A stretch of 59,956 bases of DNA, taken from positions 1 to 59,956 of the forward strand of contig DVFR01000030.1 of the NCBI GenBank assembly GCA_018713165.1, in the 5' to 3' direction. Position numbers and translations under genes: made by a program. This stretch comes from Candidatus Coproplasma stercoravium. GTDB lineage: Bacteria > Bacillota > Clostridia > Christensenellales > Borkfalkiaceae. Of this stretch, positions 15,234 through 23,685 are shown one piece after another; within the stretch, counting starts at the first letter, position 1, and every line of letters begins with the position of its first letter. The notes under the pieces were generated by a model that worked only from the letters and a program-made list of their open reading frames with translations, did not search any database and was not told the DNA's origin.

Positions 15234-15782
15234 ATGATAACTGCGGACTATATCGTCCTCGGCGTGCTCGTCGTGTTCGTGCTGATAGGCGCCCTCGTCG
15301 GCTTCGGCAAGGGTCTCAAATTTTTCACGAGCGGCATTTTCGGGGTAATAATTTCCGTGTTCGTCTGCTATCTCATCTTCGGTCTCGTATTGAGCTGGGA
15401 CTTCGTCGCCGAGCTTCTGGGCAAATTCAGCGACTGGCTGCGTGAGCAGGGCAGCGTCGGAACGTTCTTCGCCGACATTTATATCGACAGGGTTGTGCTT
15501 GCGGTAATTCTCTTTATAATCGTTCAGATTGTAAGAATAATCATCGTAAAGATTTTAAAGAGCGTGTTCGAAATAAACAACATTCTCGTCAAGGTGATAA
15601 ACCGCATACTCGGCGCCGTATTCTTTGCGGCGGTGTTTGCGGCGGGACTGCTTATAGTATTCCAGATTTTTGCGTGGATTGGCGGCGACACGGCTGCAAA
15701 TTTCCTCTCGAATCTCGACGGCAGCGCGCTCCTTCTCGACCAGCTCTTCTTAAAAAATCCCCTCAACTCAATCTTCTCGTAA
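15234..15782 (+). CDS. CvpA-like integral membrane protein
   Basis: 182 residues with four hydrophobic helices (about 5-30, 36-55, 84-105, 122-145). The pattern DYIVLGVLVVFVLIGALVGFGKGLKFF followed later by IVKILKSVFEINNILVKVINRILGAVFFA fits the CvpA/YshB topology. The family was first linked to colicin V export and is now associated with envelope homeostasis; the function is not established. GGAGG lies 16 nt before the ATG, rather far, but no better start is in frame. Confidence 0.6.
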   Translation: MITADYIVLGVLVVFVLIGALVGFGKGLKFFTSGIFGVIISVFVCYLIFGLVLSWDFVAELLGKFSDWLREQGSVGTFFADIYIDRVVLAVILFIIVQIVRIIIVKILKSVFEINNILVKVINRILGAVFFAAVFAAGLLIVFQIFAWIGGDTAANFLSNLDGSALLLDQLFLKNPLNSIFS

Positions 15783-15787
15783 ACAAA

Positions 15788-15822
15788 GCGGGCGGTGCAT
15801 TTCGTTGCGCCGCCCGTTTTTT
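15788..15822 (+). terminator. Terminator after the CvpA-like gene
   Basis: GCGGGCGG...CCGCCCG followed by TTTTTT. Confidence 0.88.
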
Positions 15823-15827
15823 GCCCG

Positions 15828-15857
15828 TTAACAAATTTTGCCGCCCGCGCATATAAT
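15828..15857 (+). promoter_or_regulatory. Promoter of the ylmC-like gene
   Basis: TTAACA at 15828-15833, 18-nt spacer, TATAAT at 15852-15857. Confidence 0.6.
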
Positions 15858-15917
15858 ATAAGTGCCGCAAAGTCCGTGCCCGCCCGCGCGGGGAGCTTTC
15901 GCGGCGGGAGGTAATTT

Positions 15918-16268
15918 TTGGAATTTTCATATACGCAGATAAGGCAGATGGACGTTATAAGCGTCGTCGACGGCAAACACCTCGGAAAGGTATGCGACCT
16001 TGTTTTTGAATTTCCCGAAGGGAAGGTGCGCGGCTTTTACGTAACCGGCGGCAAGGGGTTCAGACTCACGCGGCCCGATTTGTTCATTCCCCTCAAAAAC
16101 ATTGTGCGGATAGGGGAGGACGTGATACTCACCGACGCAGACTGCGTTCCGCCGCCCAAAGAAAAGCCCTGCCGCAAGCCGCCCCGCCGTCCGCCCGCGG
16201 ACTGCTGCGGCGAATTCCGCGAAGGCGGCGCGCCCAAAGACAGGCGCAGTTACGACGAATACGAATAA
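15918..16268 (+). CDS. YlmC/YmxH family PRC-barrel sporulation protein
   Basis: 116 residues. Residues 1-78 form a PRC-barrel domain (QIRQMDVISVVDGKHLGKVCDLVFEF...IPLKNIVRIGEDVIL), the YlmC/YmxH pattern of endospore formers; the remaining 40 residues are a proline/cysteine-rich basic tail, an extension not typical of the family. TTG start with GGGAGG 6 nt upstream. In Bacillus ylmC lies near sigG, as here (2 kb away). A role in sporulation is inferred from the family only. Confidence 0.82.
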   Translation: MEFSYTQIRQMDVISVVDGKHLGKVCDLVFEFPEGKVRGFYVTGGKGFRLTRPDLFIPLKNIVRIGEDVILTDADCVPPPKEKPCRKPPRRPPADCCGEFREGGAPKDRRSYDEYE

Positions 16269-16287
16269 AATAATATAGGGACTATAA

Positions 16288-16315
16288 GGCGGCGCGCAAT
16301 GTTCTGCGCGCCGCC
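16288..16315. terminator. Strong hairpin between convergent genes
   Basis: GGCGGCGCGCA-ATGTTC-TGCGCGCCGCC, an 11-bp perfect stem without a T-tract; it sits between the convergent ylmC-like and DUF4363 genes and may shield both 3' ends. Confidence 0.5.
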
Positions 16316-16360
16316 GCTTACTTTGCACACCGACGGCATTCAGCGCGCCGCCGCCTGTAT

Positions 16361-16738
16361 TTATAAAATATTTTCAAGTTTTAGCCGGTAATTGTCGGGC
16401 AGGTTTTCTGCCATCTTTTTAACTATTTCAAGGTTGGCGAGCGCAAGGGGGTAGTCATGCGTGTAGATGTACGAAAACGCCTCGTTCAGCCTGTAATCCA
16501 CGTAAGAAATGTCGTTGTGCGGTATAAACATATGCAGTTTGCTTTTTTTTGCCGACCACATCGTGCGCACCGCGTCGGCGTCGCCGCTGTTGGCGTTTTC
16601 TTCCTCGACCTTTTCATACAGCGTATCCACCGCGCCGCGGAATTCTTCGAACTCGTTTGCAAGATACAGGTCGACGAATATAAAAAATCCCGCGCACACG
16701 GCAATCGCCGCCAGCGTAAGGCAGATTGACCTCACCAT
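16361..16738 (-). CDS. DUF4363 family membrane-anchored protein
   Basis: 125 residues: one N-terminal membrane helix (about 5-25), then a helical extracytoplasmic domain ending in EAFSYIYTHDYPLALANLEIVKKMAENLP, the DUF4363 signature. Its start overlaps the end of the upstream DUF421 gene by 7 nt. DUF421-DUF4363 pairs are common in Clostridia, often with spore expression, but no biochemical role is known. Confidence 0.8.
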   Translation of the reverse strand: MVRSICLTLAAIAVCAGFFIFVDLYLANEFEEFRGAVDTLYEKVEEENANSGDADAVRTMWSAKKSKLHMFIPHNDISYVDYRLNEAFSYIYTHDYPLALANLEIVKKMAENLPDNYRLKLENIL

Positions 16739-17403
16739 TGTCCGTTCACCGCCATCTGTAAAATTTTATAACTTTCGCCCCTCTTCTGAAAGTAAACTCT
16801 GCCGTTTCCGTCCACCGTCATAACGAGCACTTTGTTTATTCTGGCTTTCTGTTCCTTTAAAAATTTATCGAGCGCCGCCCGCTCTATTCCGCACGTCGAA
16901 AGGTTGTGCGCGTTCAGCTTACCGCTGTCGATTAGGGTGACTGCGAGCGAGCTTGTCTTTTCCTCTTTTTCGAGCGCCGAAAAACTCCCGTTCGCCTCAT
17001 AGAGTCCGTAGTAAACGTCGTCGAGGTTAAAATATCCGGCCGCGCGCATGCTCTCTATCAGGTCGCTCACGTCGAGGTTGTTCTTTTTGAGCTGGTATTC
17101 GTCTATGCCCTCTTTGGTAATCACGAGCGACGGCCTGCCGCATATCAGCGCCTTCATCGGCTTGAACCACAGGTCTAAAAGCCACACAATCTGGTGCAGA
17201 ATAAACATCGCCACTATCGAAACGACCCCGTATAAGAGCGGAATGGAGGAGTCCGCCATGGGTATGCACGCAAGTTCGGCAATCAGGAGGGTTATAATAA
17301 ATTCAAACGGCTGCATTTCGCCTATCTGGCTCTTGCCCATCAGCCTCATCACGACGAGCAGGGTTAAAAAAATTATAGCCGTCCTCACAAAAATAAGCGC
17401 CAT
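16732..17403 (-). CDS. DUF421 (YetF/YrbG-like) membrane protein
   Basis: 223 residues: three N-terminal membrane helices (about 4-22, 33-52, 57-78), then the YetF domain with KPMKALICGRPSLVITKEGIDEYQLKKNNLDVSDLIESMRAAGYFNLDDVYYGLYEANG, the strongly conserved family core. Family members are linked to spore resistance or membrane functions without defined chemistry. It is transcribed divergently from the folate operon and overlaps the DUF4363 partner. Confidence 0.88.
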   Translation of the reverse strand: MALIFVRTAIIFLTLLVVMRLMGKSQIGEMQPFEFIITLLIAELACIPMADSSIPLLYGVVSIVAMFILHQIVWLLDLWFKPMKALICGRPSLVITKEGIDEYQLKKNNLDVSDLIESMRAAGYFNLDDVYYGLYEANGSFSALEKEEKTSSLAVTLIDSGKLNAHNLSTCGIERAALDKFLKEQKARINKVLVMTVDGNGRVYFQKRGESYKILQMAVNGQW

Positions 17404-17438
17404 ACAATAAGTATCTCACAAAACTCCCGCAATATTCC

Positions 17439-17467
17439 TTGCCAAATGGCGGCTGTTGTGCTATACT
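17439..17467 (+). promoter_or_regulatory. Promoter of the folate operon
   Basis: TTGCCA at 17439-17444, 17-nt spacer, TATACT at 17462-17467; transcription would start about 10 nt before the riboswitch. Confidence 0.75.
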
Positions 17468-17482
17468 CTTATAAAAGTTTTT

Positions 17483-17551
17483 GCGCAGTCGCGTTAAGTG
17501 GTGCCGGTAGGACAGCCGGCGCACGAAAGGTAAAACCTGCGGTGGCTGCGC
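17483..17551 (+). ncRNA. Tetrahydrofolate (THF) riboswitch aptamer
   Basis: Stem P1 GCGCAG/CTGCGC (17483-17488 with 17546-17551) encloses GCGTTAAGTG, the highly conserved THF aptamer box, then the hairpin GTGCCGG/CCGGCGCAC with loop TAGGACAG, then CGAA, a short AGGT-AAAA-CCT hairpin, and GCGGTGG. Order, spacing and conserved boxes match the class I THF riboswitch of Firmicutes. It precedes folC-folE-folP-folB/K and is followed by a terminator, as expected for feedback control of folate synthesis. Confidence 0.85.
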
Positions 17552-17572
17552 GCGTCCCCCATTATGTTTTGT

Positions 17573-17600
17573 GCGGGCGCCGTCGCGCCCGTATTTTTTT
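17573..17600 (+). terminator. Riboswitch-controlled terminator before folC
   Basis: GCGGGCGC-CGTC-GCGCCCGT followed by ATTTTTTT, between the THF aptamer and the folC start: an expression platform acting by premature termination. Confidence 0.82.
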
Positions 17601-17637
17601 AAGGACGCGCAATTTTTTGCCGTCTTTTTTATTTTTT

Positions 17638-18849
17638 ATGAATGATTGCGTTACAAAACAAATAGTCGGCATGCGCAGCGGCGGCATGAAATTCGGCACG
17701 GAGCGCACCCGCGCCCTGCTCGACGCCCTCGGCTCGCCCGACGATAAGCTTAAAATTATTCACGTCGCCGGTTCAAACGGCAAGGGTTCGGCGTGCGCCT
17801 ATCTCACGCACATACTCCTTGCCTGCGGCAAAACGGTGGGCACTTACACCACGCCCGAGGTGTTCTCGTTCGAAGAGCAGTATCTCGTTAATGGCAAAGC
17901 TTCGGCTGAGCTGTGCGAAAAGTATCTCTCCGCCGTGCAGCGCGCGGCTGATAATATGGACGACAAGCCCACCGCGTACGAGCGGCAGACGGCGGCGGCA
18001 TACCTCATGTTCGCGGAGGAGGGGTGCGAATACGCAGTCATCGAATGCTGCATGGGCGGGCTCCTCGATACGACCAACGCCGCAAACAAAAAGGCGGTGG
18101 CGGTAATAACCTCCGTGTCGCTCGAACACACTGCATGGCTGGGCGGCACGCTCGAAGAGATAGCCCGCCACAAGGCGGGCATAATAAAAGATTGCCCCGC
18201 CGTAATTTCGCGGTGCGTGCCCGAAGAGGTGCGCGGCATATTTTATTCGCTCGGCGCCGTCCTCTCCGACGGACCGACCGATATCGAAGAGGGTGAAAAC
18301 GGCACGTTTTTTACCTGCGGCGGCGTGCGCTGTTTTACCCGCATGAAGGGGTGCAGGCAGCCTTTCAACGCGGCGGCGGCGATAACGGCGGCAAAGCTTC
18401 TGGGCTTTGGCGGCGAAGAGGTAAAACGGGGCGTCGCCTCGGCGGAACTTGCGGGCAGATTGCAGGAAATACGCGCCCGCGGCAGGCTGTATATTCTCGA
18501 CGGCGCGCACAATCCCGAAAGTTTTATTCCGCTCACCGCCCTTTTAAAGGGAAAATACGGCGCCATGCGCCGTACGGTGATATACGGCTGTCTGAACGAT
18601 AAAGACATAAAAACCGTGCTCGGCGAACTTGAAGGCTGCGCGGAGAGCGTCGTTGCGGTACAGCCCGAAAGTTACAGGGCGATGGACGGGCAGAAAATAC
18701 TCTCCGAATGCCGCGCCGTGTTCGGTAAGGCGCGGCTTGCACCGTCGGTCGGCGACGCGCTCAAAGGTGCGGATGGCGACGTCGTGGTCGTCTGCGGAAC
18801 GTTTACAATTTTAAAGGAGGCATACGAGTGGATAGAGAAAAGGCAATAA
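17638..18849 (+). CDS. folC: Folylpolyglutamate synthase / dihydrofolate synthase
   Basis: 403 residues from the ATG at 17638; a longer in-frame start would lie inside the riboswitch, so it is rejected. P-loop [15 protein letters not shown] (about 40-54), [16 protein letters not shown] (folate-binding omega loop area), [34 protein letters not shown] and the C-terminal [11 protein letters not shown] motif are all FolC hallmarks. It adds glutamate to folates to retain them and may also act on dihydropteroate. There is no clear ribosome binding site before the ATG. The end overlaps folE by 22 nt. Confidence 0.93.
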   Translation: MNDCVTKQIVGMRSGGMKFGTERTRALLDALGSPDDKLKIIHVAGSNGKGSACAYLTHILLACGKTVGTYTTPEVFSFEEQYLVNGKASAELCEKYLSAVQRAADNMDDKPTAYERQTAAAYLMFAEEGCEYAVIECCMGGLLDTTNAANKKAVAVITSVSLEHTAWLGGTLEEIARHKAGIIKDCPAVISRCVPEEVRGIFYSLGAVLSDGPTDIEEGENGTFFTCGGVRCFTRMKGCRQPFNAAAAITAAKLLGFGGEEVKRGVASAELAGRLQEIRARGRLYILDGAHNPESFIPLTALLKGKYGAMRRTVIYGCLNDKDIKTVLGELEGCAESVVAVQPESYRAMDGQKILSECRAVFGKARLAPSVGDALKGADGDVVVVCGTFTILKEAYEWIEKRQ

Positions 18850-19373
18850 AGGCGGTGGAAGATTTCCTCACCGCCGTGGGAGAAGATATAACGAGGGAGG
18901 GGCTGAAGGATACGCCCGCCCGCGTTGCGGACATGTTCGCCGAGCTTTTAAGCGGCAACTCAGACGACGCTTCGCGCCATCTTTCAAAGACTTTCCGCGT
19001 TCAGTCCGGCGAAATCGTGATTGAAAAGGACATAGCGTTCTCCTCAACGTGCGAACACCACCTCATGCCCTTCTTCGGCAAGATGACCATAGCATACATT
19101 CCCGATAAAAAGGTTGCGGGGCTCTCGAAGCTCGCGCGCACGGTGGAGGTGTACGCAAAACGCCTGCAACTTCAGGAACAGCTCACAAGCCAGGTTGCTG
19201 AGGCGGTGTATAAATATCTCGGCGCGCGCGGCGTGTTCGTGCTCTGCGAGGCGGAGCATACATGCATGACGTGCAGGGGCGTAAAAAAATTCGGCTCCAA
19301 AACTGTGACTTACAGCGTTGCGGGCAGGTTCCCCGCCGAAAAGATTGCCGAGGTAATGGCGGTTGCAAGGTAA
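18828..19373 (+). CDS. folE: GTP cyclohydrolase I
   Basis: 181 residues, typical FolE length. It opens the pterin branch by turning GTP into dihydroneopterin triphosphate. Zinc ligands are present: C and H in [13 protein letters not shown] (about 75) and C in [12 protein letters not shown]; also the [21 protein letters not shown] helix and [10 protein letters not shown] end. GTG start with AAAGGAGG 8 nt upstream; the start overlaps the end of folC by 22 nt, indicating coupling. Confidence 0.96.
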   Translation: MDREKAIKAVEDFLTAVGEDITREGLKDTPARVADMFAELLSGNSDDASRHLSKTFRVQSGEIVIEKDIAFSSTCEHHLMPFFGKMTIAYIPDKKVAGLSKLARTVEVYAKRLQLQEQLTSQVAEAVYKYLGARGVFVLCEAEHTCMTCRGVKKFGSKTVTYSVAGRFPAEKIAEVMAVAR

Positions 19374-19394
19374 TCGTGCCGCACGGGCAATTTT

Positions 19395-20180
19395 ATGATA
19401 ATAGGAAATAAAAATTTTGAGTGCGGAACGCACGTAATGGCGATTATCAACTTAACTCCCGACAGTTTCTGGCAGGGCAGCAGGCAGACCGACAAAACCT
19501 ATCTCTCCGCCGTCGAAAAGGCAATCCGCGACGGTGCGGAGATAATAGATATCGGCGCGCAGTCCACCCGCCCCGGATATACCGAGGTGAGCGCCGAAGA
19601 GGAAATATCCCGCTTTCTCGTCCCCCTTAAAGAGATAAAAAAGCGCTTTCCCGTGCTCGTCTCTGTCGATACTTATTTTTCCGCCGCGGCGCGCGCCGCG
19701 CTCGATTGCGGGGCCGACATGATAAACGACGTGTGGGGACTTACGCATGATTCGGATATGGCGGAAGTCATCGCAAAATACAATGCCGCCGTATGTATAA
19801 TGCACAACGCCCATGCGCAGTTGTCGGGGGATATATGGGGGGCAATCGAAGAATTTTTAAAAAATTCCCTGTCGCTCGCGCTCGCCGCGGGAATCGATAA
19901 AAACAAAATCTGCCTCGACGGCGGCATAGGTTTCGCAAAATCGCGCGAACAGAATTTCGAGCTTTTAAACGGCTACGAAAAGCTCTCCTCTTTCGGCTAT
20001 CCGCTGCTGCTGGGCGTAAGCCGCAAGTCGATGTTCGGCGGCGACGTAAAGGACAGGCTTGCGCCCACGGTAGAAGCCACCCGCCTCGCCGTAAAAAAGG
20101 GCGTGATGTTCGTGCGTGTGCACGACGTGAAGGAGAACGCCGAGGCAATCCGCGAGGCCTCTGTGTTAAACGGAGATTAA
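19395..20180 (+). CDS. folP: Dihydropteroate synthase
   Basis: 261 residues. The TIM-barrel signatures of the sulfonamide target are present: AIINLTPDSFWQGS near the start, EIIDIGAQSTRPGY, VSVDTYFSAAARAAL, DMINDVWGLTHD, ICLDGGIGFAKSREQNFELL, LLLGVSRKSMFG and the closing VRVHDVKENAEAIR. Some positions depart from the commonest form (AQSTRPG instead of GESTRPG). It condenses 4-aminobenzoate with the pterin made by the neighbouring FolB/FolK protein. A 21-nt gap separates it from folE, with no strong ribosome binding site. Confidence 0.95.
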   Translation: MIIGNKNFECGTHVMAIINLTPDSFWQGSRQTDKTYLSAVEKAIRDGAEIIDIGAQSTRPGYTEVSAEEEISRFLVPLKEIKKRFPVLVSVDTYFSAAARAALDCGADMINDVWGLTHDSDMAEVIAKYNAAVCIMHNAHAQLSGDIWGAIEEFLKNSLSLALAAGIDKNKICLDGGIGFAKSREQNFELLNGYEKLSSFGYPLLLGVSRKSMFGGDVKDRLAPTVEATRLAVKKGVMFVRVHDVKENAEAIREASVLNGD

Positions 20181-20184
20181 AAAA

Positions 20185-21000
20185 ATGGGAAAAGTGATAG
20201 TAAAAAAACTTAAAATTAAAACGTGCCACGGAGTAAACGACTTCGAAAAGAGGCAGCCCCAGCGCTTTGAATTTTCGGCGGAGGTGGAGTGTGACTTTTA
20301 CGAGGCGGCAAAGAACGACGAAGTCGCCCAAACGGTCAACTATTCCACCGTGTGCAAGCTCATAAGGGCTGTCGCCACTCAGAACGTGTTCAACCTGATT
20401 GAAACGCTCGCCTGCCGCTGCGCCGAGGCCATACTCGATAAGTTCCCGGGCGCAAAGTCGGCCTGCGTGCGCGTGGAAAAGCCGCAGGCGCCCGTAAAGG
20501 CGAAGTTCAAAACTATGGCGGCCGAGGTCACGCTCAAACGCACCACCGCATACCTCGCGCTCGGTTCGAGCATGGGCGACAAAAAAGCTTACCTCGATTT
20601 TGCCGTAAAGGAACTTTCGGCAACGCGCGGAATAACCGTAAAAAAAGTTTCTTCGTATATCGAAAGCGAGCCCTACGGCGGCGTGGCGCACAACACCTTT
20701 TTAAACGCCTGCGTCGAGGTCGAAACCTATCTTCCGCCCCGCGCGCTGCTCTTTGAAATTCACAGGATAGAGGCGGCGGGGGAGCGCAGCCGCACACTCC
20801 GCTGGGACGACAGAACGCTCGACATCGACATTATTTTCTACGGCAGGGAAGTGCTCTGCGAAGAGGGGCTCACCATTCCCCACGCCGACTATATGAACAG
20901 GGATTTCGTCATAGCTCCGCTCAAAGAGATAGCCCCCGATTTTCTGTGCCCCGTAACCGGCGTCCGCGTAAAAAATCTGTCGGTTCCCGCGCAGAAATAA
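20185..21000 (+). CDS. folK: Bifunctional dihydroneopterin aldolase / HPPK
   Basis: 271 residues, a natural FolB-FolK fusion. Residues 1-118 are the aldolase (KLKIKTCHGVNDFEKRQPQRFEF, VNYSTVCKLI, ETLACRCAEAIL, VRVEKPQAPVKA). From about residue 120 the pyrophosphokinase starts with AYLALGSSMGDKKAYLD and contains SSYIESEPYGG, FLNACVEVET, GERSRTLRWDDRTLDIDII with the two Mg-binding aspartates, and IPHADYMNRDFVIAPL. The two steps are consecutive, giving the diphosphorylated pterin used by FolP. It starts 4 nt after folP. Last gene of the operon; no dihydrofolate reductase or pab genes here. Confidence 0.95.
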   Translation: MGKVIVKKLKIKTCHGVNDFEKRQPQRFEFSAEVECDFYEAAKNDEVAQTVNYSTVCKLIRAVATQNVFNLIETLACRCAEAILDKFPGAKSACVRVEKPQAPVKAKFKTMAAEVTLKRTTAYLALGSSMGDKKAYLDFAVKELSATRGITVKKVSSYIESEPYGGVAHNTFLNACVEVETYLPPRALLFEIHRIEAAGERSRTLRWDDRTLDIDIIFYGREVLCEEGLTIPHADYMNRDFVIAPLKEIAPDFLCPVTGVRVKNLSVPAQK

Positions 21001-21103
21001 CCGCAGCGGCGGCGCGAATTTTTATTCCGCTGCAAATACGGCGGCCGCCCGCGCTTTAAAATCGGCAATATATTATTTTACGGCCGTATTTTTTGCCAAA
21101 AAT

Positions 21104-21124
21104 GGCGCAAAACGCGCCTTTTTT
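21104..21124 (+). terminator. Terminator of the folate operon
   Basis: GGCGC-AAAAC-GCGCC followed by TTTTTT. Confidence 0.75.
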
Positions 21125-21337
21125 CGGCGTTTTGCATGTGTTTTTTTGCCCGCCGCGGTATATATCGGCGGCGGGCGTGCAATAATTAAAAGGAAATTAT
21201 TTATCATTTTTTGAAAAAATTATTCAATCGATAAATAATGCACGGTTTACCGGGCGTTGAACCGCGCGATTTTCAACATTTTTCTTATGTGCAATGTGCA
21301 CAAAGTTTTTCAAAAAATATATACAAAAATAAATGAT

Positions 21338-21448
21338 TATGGTATAATCCCATTAGCTTGGGGTGGTTTTATAAAAATGCAGAAATAGTAAATTTTCTGC
21401 CGTCCGCTTTATCTACGGGCGCCGTAAATTCACTGTGCGGCGTTTTTT
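21338..21448 (+). promoter_or_regulatory. Extended -10 promoter and leader with terminator-like hairpin
   Basis: TGGTATAAT (-10 at 21343-21348, extended by TG) is followed by a hairpin GCAGAAA/TTTTCTGC (21379-21400) and by CGCCG...CGGCG with TTTTTT (21420-21448). The ppx gene starts 122 nt further on. This could be a leader with attenuation or a separate small RNA. In the rest of the 570-nt gap 21001-21570 I see only the folate terminator, a GCCCGCCGC/GCGGCGGGC hairpin near 21149-21176 and AT-rich sequence. Confidence 0.45.
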
Positions 21449-21570
21449 GTTTGCCATACGGGCTATGAACTTTACACTATATTTAAATTACCGGTACTCA
21501 TGGCAATGAGAAAACAATGATACTCGTCTGGCAATGCGTGCGGTTAATCGAGTTTTAGGAGTGATTTGTT

Positions 21571-23085
21571 TTGGAAAAGATTGGCATTATCGATTTAGGT
21601 TCTAATTCGGCGAGGCTCGTCATCGTAAACCTCTTTCAGGATGGTTATTTCATGGTTGTGGACGAGCTTAAAGAGAGCGTGCGTTTAGGTCAGGACATGG
21701 AGCGCGACGGCTTTTTAAAGCCCCAGCGCGTAGCCGAAACCATAAAAACGCTTAAAATGTTCCGCAAACTCTGCGACGCCAGCGGCGTAAGCAGAATTAT
21801 AACCGTGGCCACCGAGGCTGTGCGCAAGGCCAAAAACCAGCGCAGCTTCCTCGATGAAATTCAGGCCAACTGCGGATTGAAAATCAAGGTGCTCACCGCC
21901 GAGGAGGAGGCAACGCTCGTCTACCGCGGCGTTATAAACACCATGGATATCCCCAAGGGTATCATTCTTGAAATAGGCGGCGGCTCCACCAAGATTGTTT
22001 ACTACAACAGGCGCAACATGCTCAACTACGCAACCCTGCCCTTCGGCTCGGTTACGCTCACCGATATGTTCTTCGGCGAGGGCGTAAAGCCCGAAGAACA
22101 GGCGGCGAGGATTGAGGAGTTCTTCACCGAACAGTTAAAAGGCGTAAGCTGGCTTACGGAGGTAGACCCCGACGCGCAGATGATAGGCGTGGGCGGCTCG
22201 TTCAGAAACCTCTTCAAGATTAACAAAATGGTGCACAAGTATCCCCTCGATACCGTGCACAACTACAATATGCTCACCGAGGACTTCATTCCCCTTTACG
22301 ATATGATAAAGGTGCTCGACCTCGACAAAAAGAAGAAGATAAAGGGGCTTTCCGCCCAGCGTGCCGACATACTTCCCGCCGCGCTCGCCGTTATCAAATC
22401 TTTCGTGAGCTACATGAACGTCGAAAACTTCACGATATCGGGCGCGGGGCTCAGGGAAGGCATCATGTTCAACCAGGCGCTTCCCTCCACGATTGAAAAG
22501 CCCGTCTCCGACGTTTTAACCTATTCGCTCACTACGCTTGTAAAGTGGTACGACTGCGACGAGCATCACGTGGAGCACGTCGTAAATTTAAGCATACAGC
22601 TCTTCAAGCAGCTCCGCGTTCTGCACAAGTTCCCCCGCCAGTACCTCAAAGTTTTAAAGGTGGCTGCAACGCTGCACGACTGCGGCATGAGGATAAAGTA
22701 CTACAACCATCAGCGCCACAGCTGGTACATGATTTTAAACGCCAACTTATACGGCGTTTCCCACAGGGAAATCGTGCTCGCGGCATTCACCGCGTGCTGC
22801 CACAAAAAGGAGGACATCAACCCTCTCGACTGGGCGCGCTTTAAAGACATTCTCCACGAGGACGACATCGAAATCGTAAAGCGCCTCGGGGTAATGCTCC
22901 GCATAGCCGAGAGCCTCGACAGGAGCATGTCGGGCTGCATAAAGGGCATAAATTGCGACATTCTCGGCGATTCCGTTATAATGAAAACGGAAGTGGAGGG
23001 CGACGCCAGCCTGGAAATACGCGACGCTATGGCGGCAGGCGCGGAATTCAAGAAGTCTTTCCACAAAAATCTCGAAATTCTGTAA
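21571..23085 (+). CDS. Ppx/GppA exopolyphosphatase-like protein with HD domain
   Basis: 504 residues. The N-terminal ASKHA half starts IGIIDLGSNSARLVIV (phosphate loop) and contains TVATEAVRKAKNQ, EEEATLVYRGVI and ILEIGGGSTKIVYY (second phosphate loop). From about residue 310 an HD-type domain follows (HVEHVVNLSIQLF...TLHDCGMRI...SHREIVLAAFTACCH). Homologues hydrolyse polyphosphate or pppGpp. TTG start with TAGGAGTG upstream. No ppk neighbour, so which of the two substrates is used cannot be decided. Confidence 0.92.
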   Translation: MEKIGIIDLGSNSARLVIVNLFQDGYFMVVDELKESVRLGQDMERDGFLKPQRVAETIKTLKMFRKLCDASGVSRIITVATEAVRKAKNQRSFLDEIQANCGLKIKVLTAEEEATLVYRGVINTMDIPKGIILEIGGGSTKIVYYNRRNMLNYATLPFGSVTLTDMFFGEGVKPEEQAARIEEFFTEQLKGVSWLTEVDPDAQMIGVGGSFRNLFKINKMVHKYPLDTVHNYNMLTEDFIPLYDMIKVLDLDKKKKIKGLSAQRADILPAALAVIKSFVSYMNVENFTISGAGLREGIMFNQALPSTIEKPVSDVLTYSLTTLVKWYDCDEHHVEHVVNLSIQLFKQLRVLHKFPRQYLKVLKVAATLHDCGMRIKYYNHQRHSWYMILNANLYGVSHREIVLAAFTACCHKKEDINPLDWARFKDILHEDDIEIVKRLGVMLRIAESLDRSMSGCIKGINCDILGDSVIMKTEVEGDASLEIRDAMAAGAEFKKSFHKNLEIL

Positions 23086-23087
23086 GG

Positions 23088-23117
23088 AATAATGCCGCTT
23101 GCAAGCGGCATTATTTG
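23088..23117 (+). terminator. Terminator-type hairpin after ppx
   Basis: AATAATGCCGCTT-GC-AAGCGGCATTATT followed by TG; very long perfect stem, short T-tract. It precedes the maf start by 10 nt. Confidence 0.65.
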
Positions 23118-23127
23118 TTGAACGCAT

Positions 23128-23685
23128 ATGCAGTATGTTCTCGCAAGTGCCTCCCCGCGCCGCAGGGAGCTTCTGTCACAGATACTTGACGAATTCATCG
23201 TCGACCCCGCGAGGGGCGGTGAGGAGGTGAACCTCTCTCTCTTCCCCGAGGACATGGCGTGCGCCCTCGCCGAAAAGAAGTGCGACGAGGTGTTTCACCG
23301 TCATTCCGGCAGCACGGTGATTGGGTGCGACACCATTGTCGTGTTCGAAGGCGAAGTTTTGGGCAAGCCCAAAGACAGGGCCGACGCAACCGCAACCTTA
23401 AAGCGGCTGTCGGGCAAAACGCACTATGTGATAACGGGCGTCTGCGTGCGCAACAAATACAAAAAACTTGTAAAGTACGATAAAACAGAGGTAAAATTCA
23501 ACCGGCTCTCCGACGCGTTCATACAGATTTATGTCGACAGCGGCTCCCCCTTAGACAAGGCGGGCAGCTACGGTATACAGGACGGCGGACTCGTAAGGGA
23601 ATACTACGGCAGTTACAGCAACGTGGTCGGGCTTCCCGTCGGGCTGGTGAGCAACATGCTTAAAGAAGTACGTGAAGATTTATGA
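23128..23685 (+). CDS. maf: Maf family nucleoside triphosphate pyrophosphatase
   Basis: 185 residues. Starts YVLASASPRRRELLSQIL (the S-x-S/T-P-R-R-x-E-L-L nucleotide-binding signature), then IGCDTIVVFEGEVLGKPKDRADA with the catalytic acid, GKTHYVITGV, and DKAGSYGIQDGG near the end: complete Maf/YhdE fold. It removes non-canonical nucleotides (dTTP/UTP-type activity in YhdE relatives). The stop overlaps the next gene (ATGA). Confidence 0.94.
   Translation: MQYVLASASPRRRELLSQILDEFIVDPARGGEEVNLSLFPEDMACALAEKKCDEVFHRHSGSTVIGCDTIVVFEGEVLGKPKDRADATATLKRLSGKTHYVITGVCVRNKYKKLVKYDKTEVKFNRLSDAFIQIYVDSGSPLDKAGSYGIQDGGLVREYYGSYSNVVGLPVGLVSNMLKEVREDL

Noticed and set aside
21149-21176. GCCCGCCGC/GCGGCGGGC hairpin considered as a terminator
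   Set aside because: The T-run lies on the wrong side for either strand, so it is not an intrinsic terminator.
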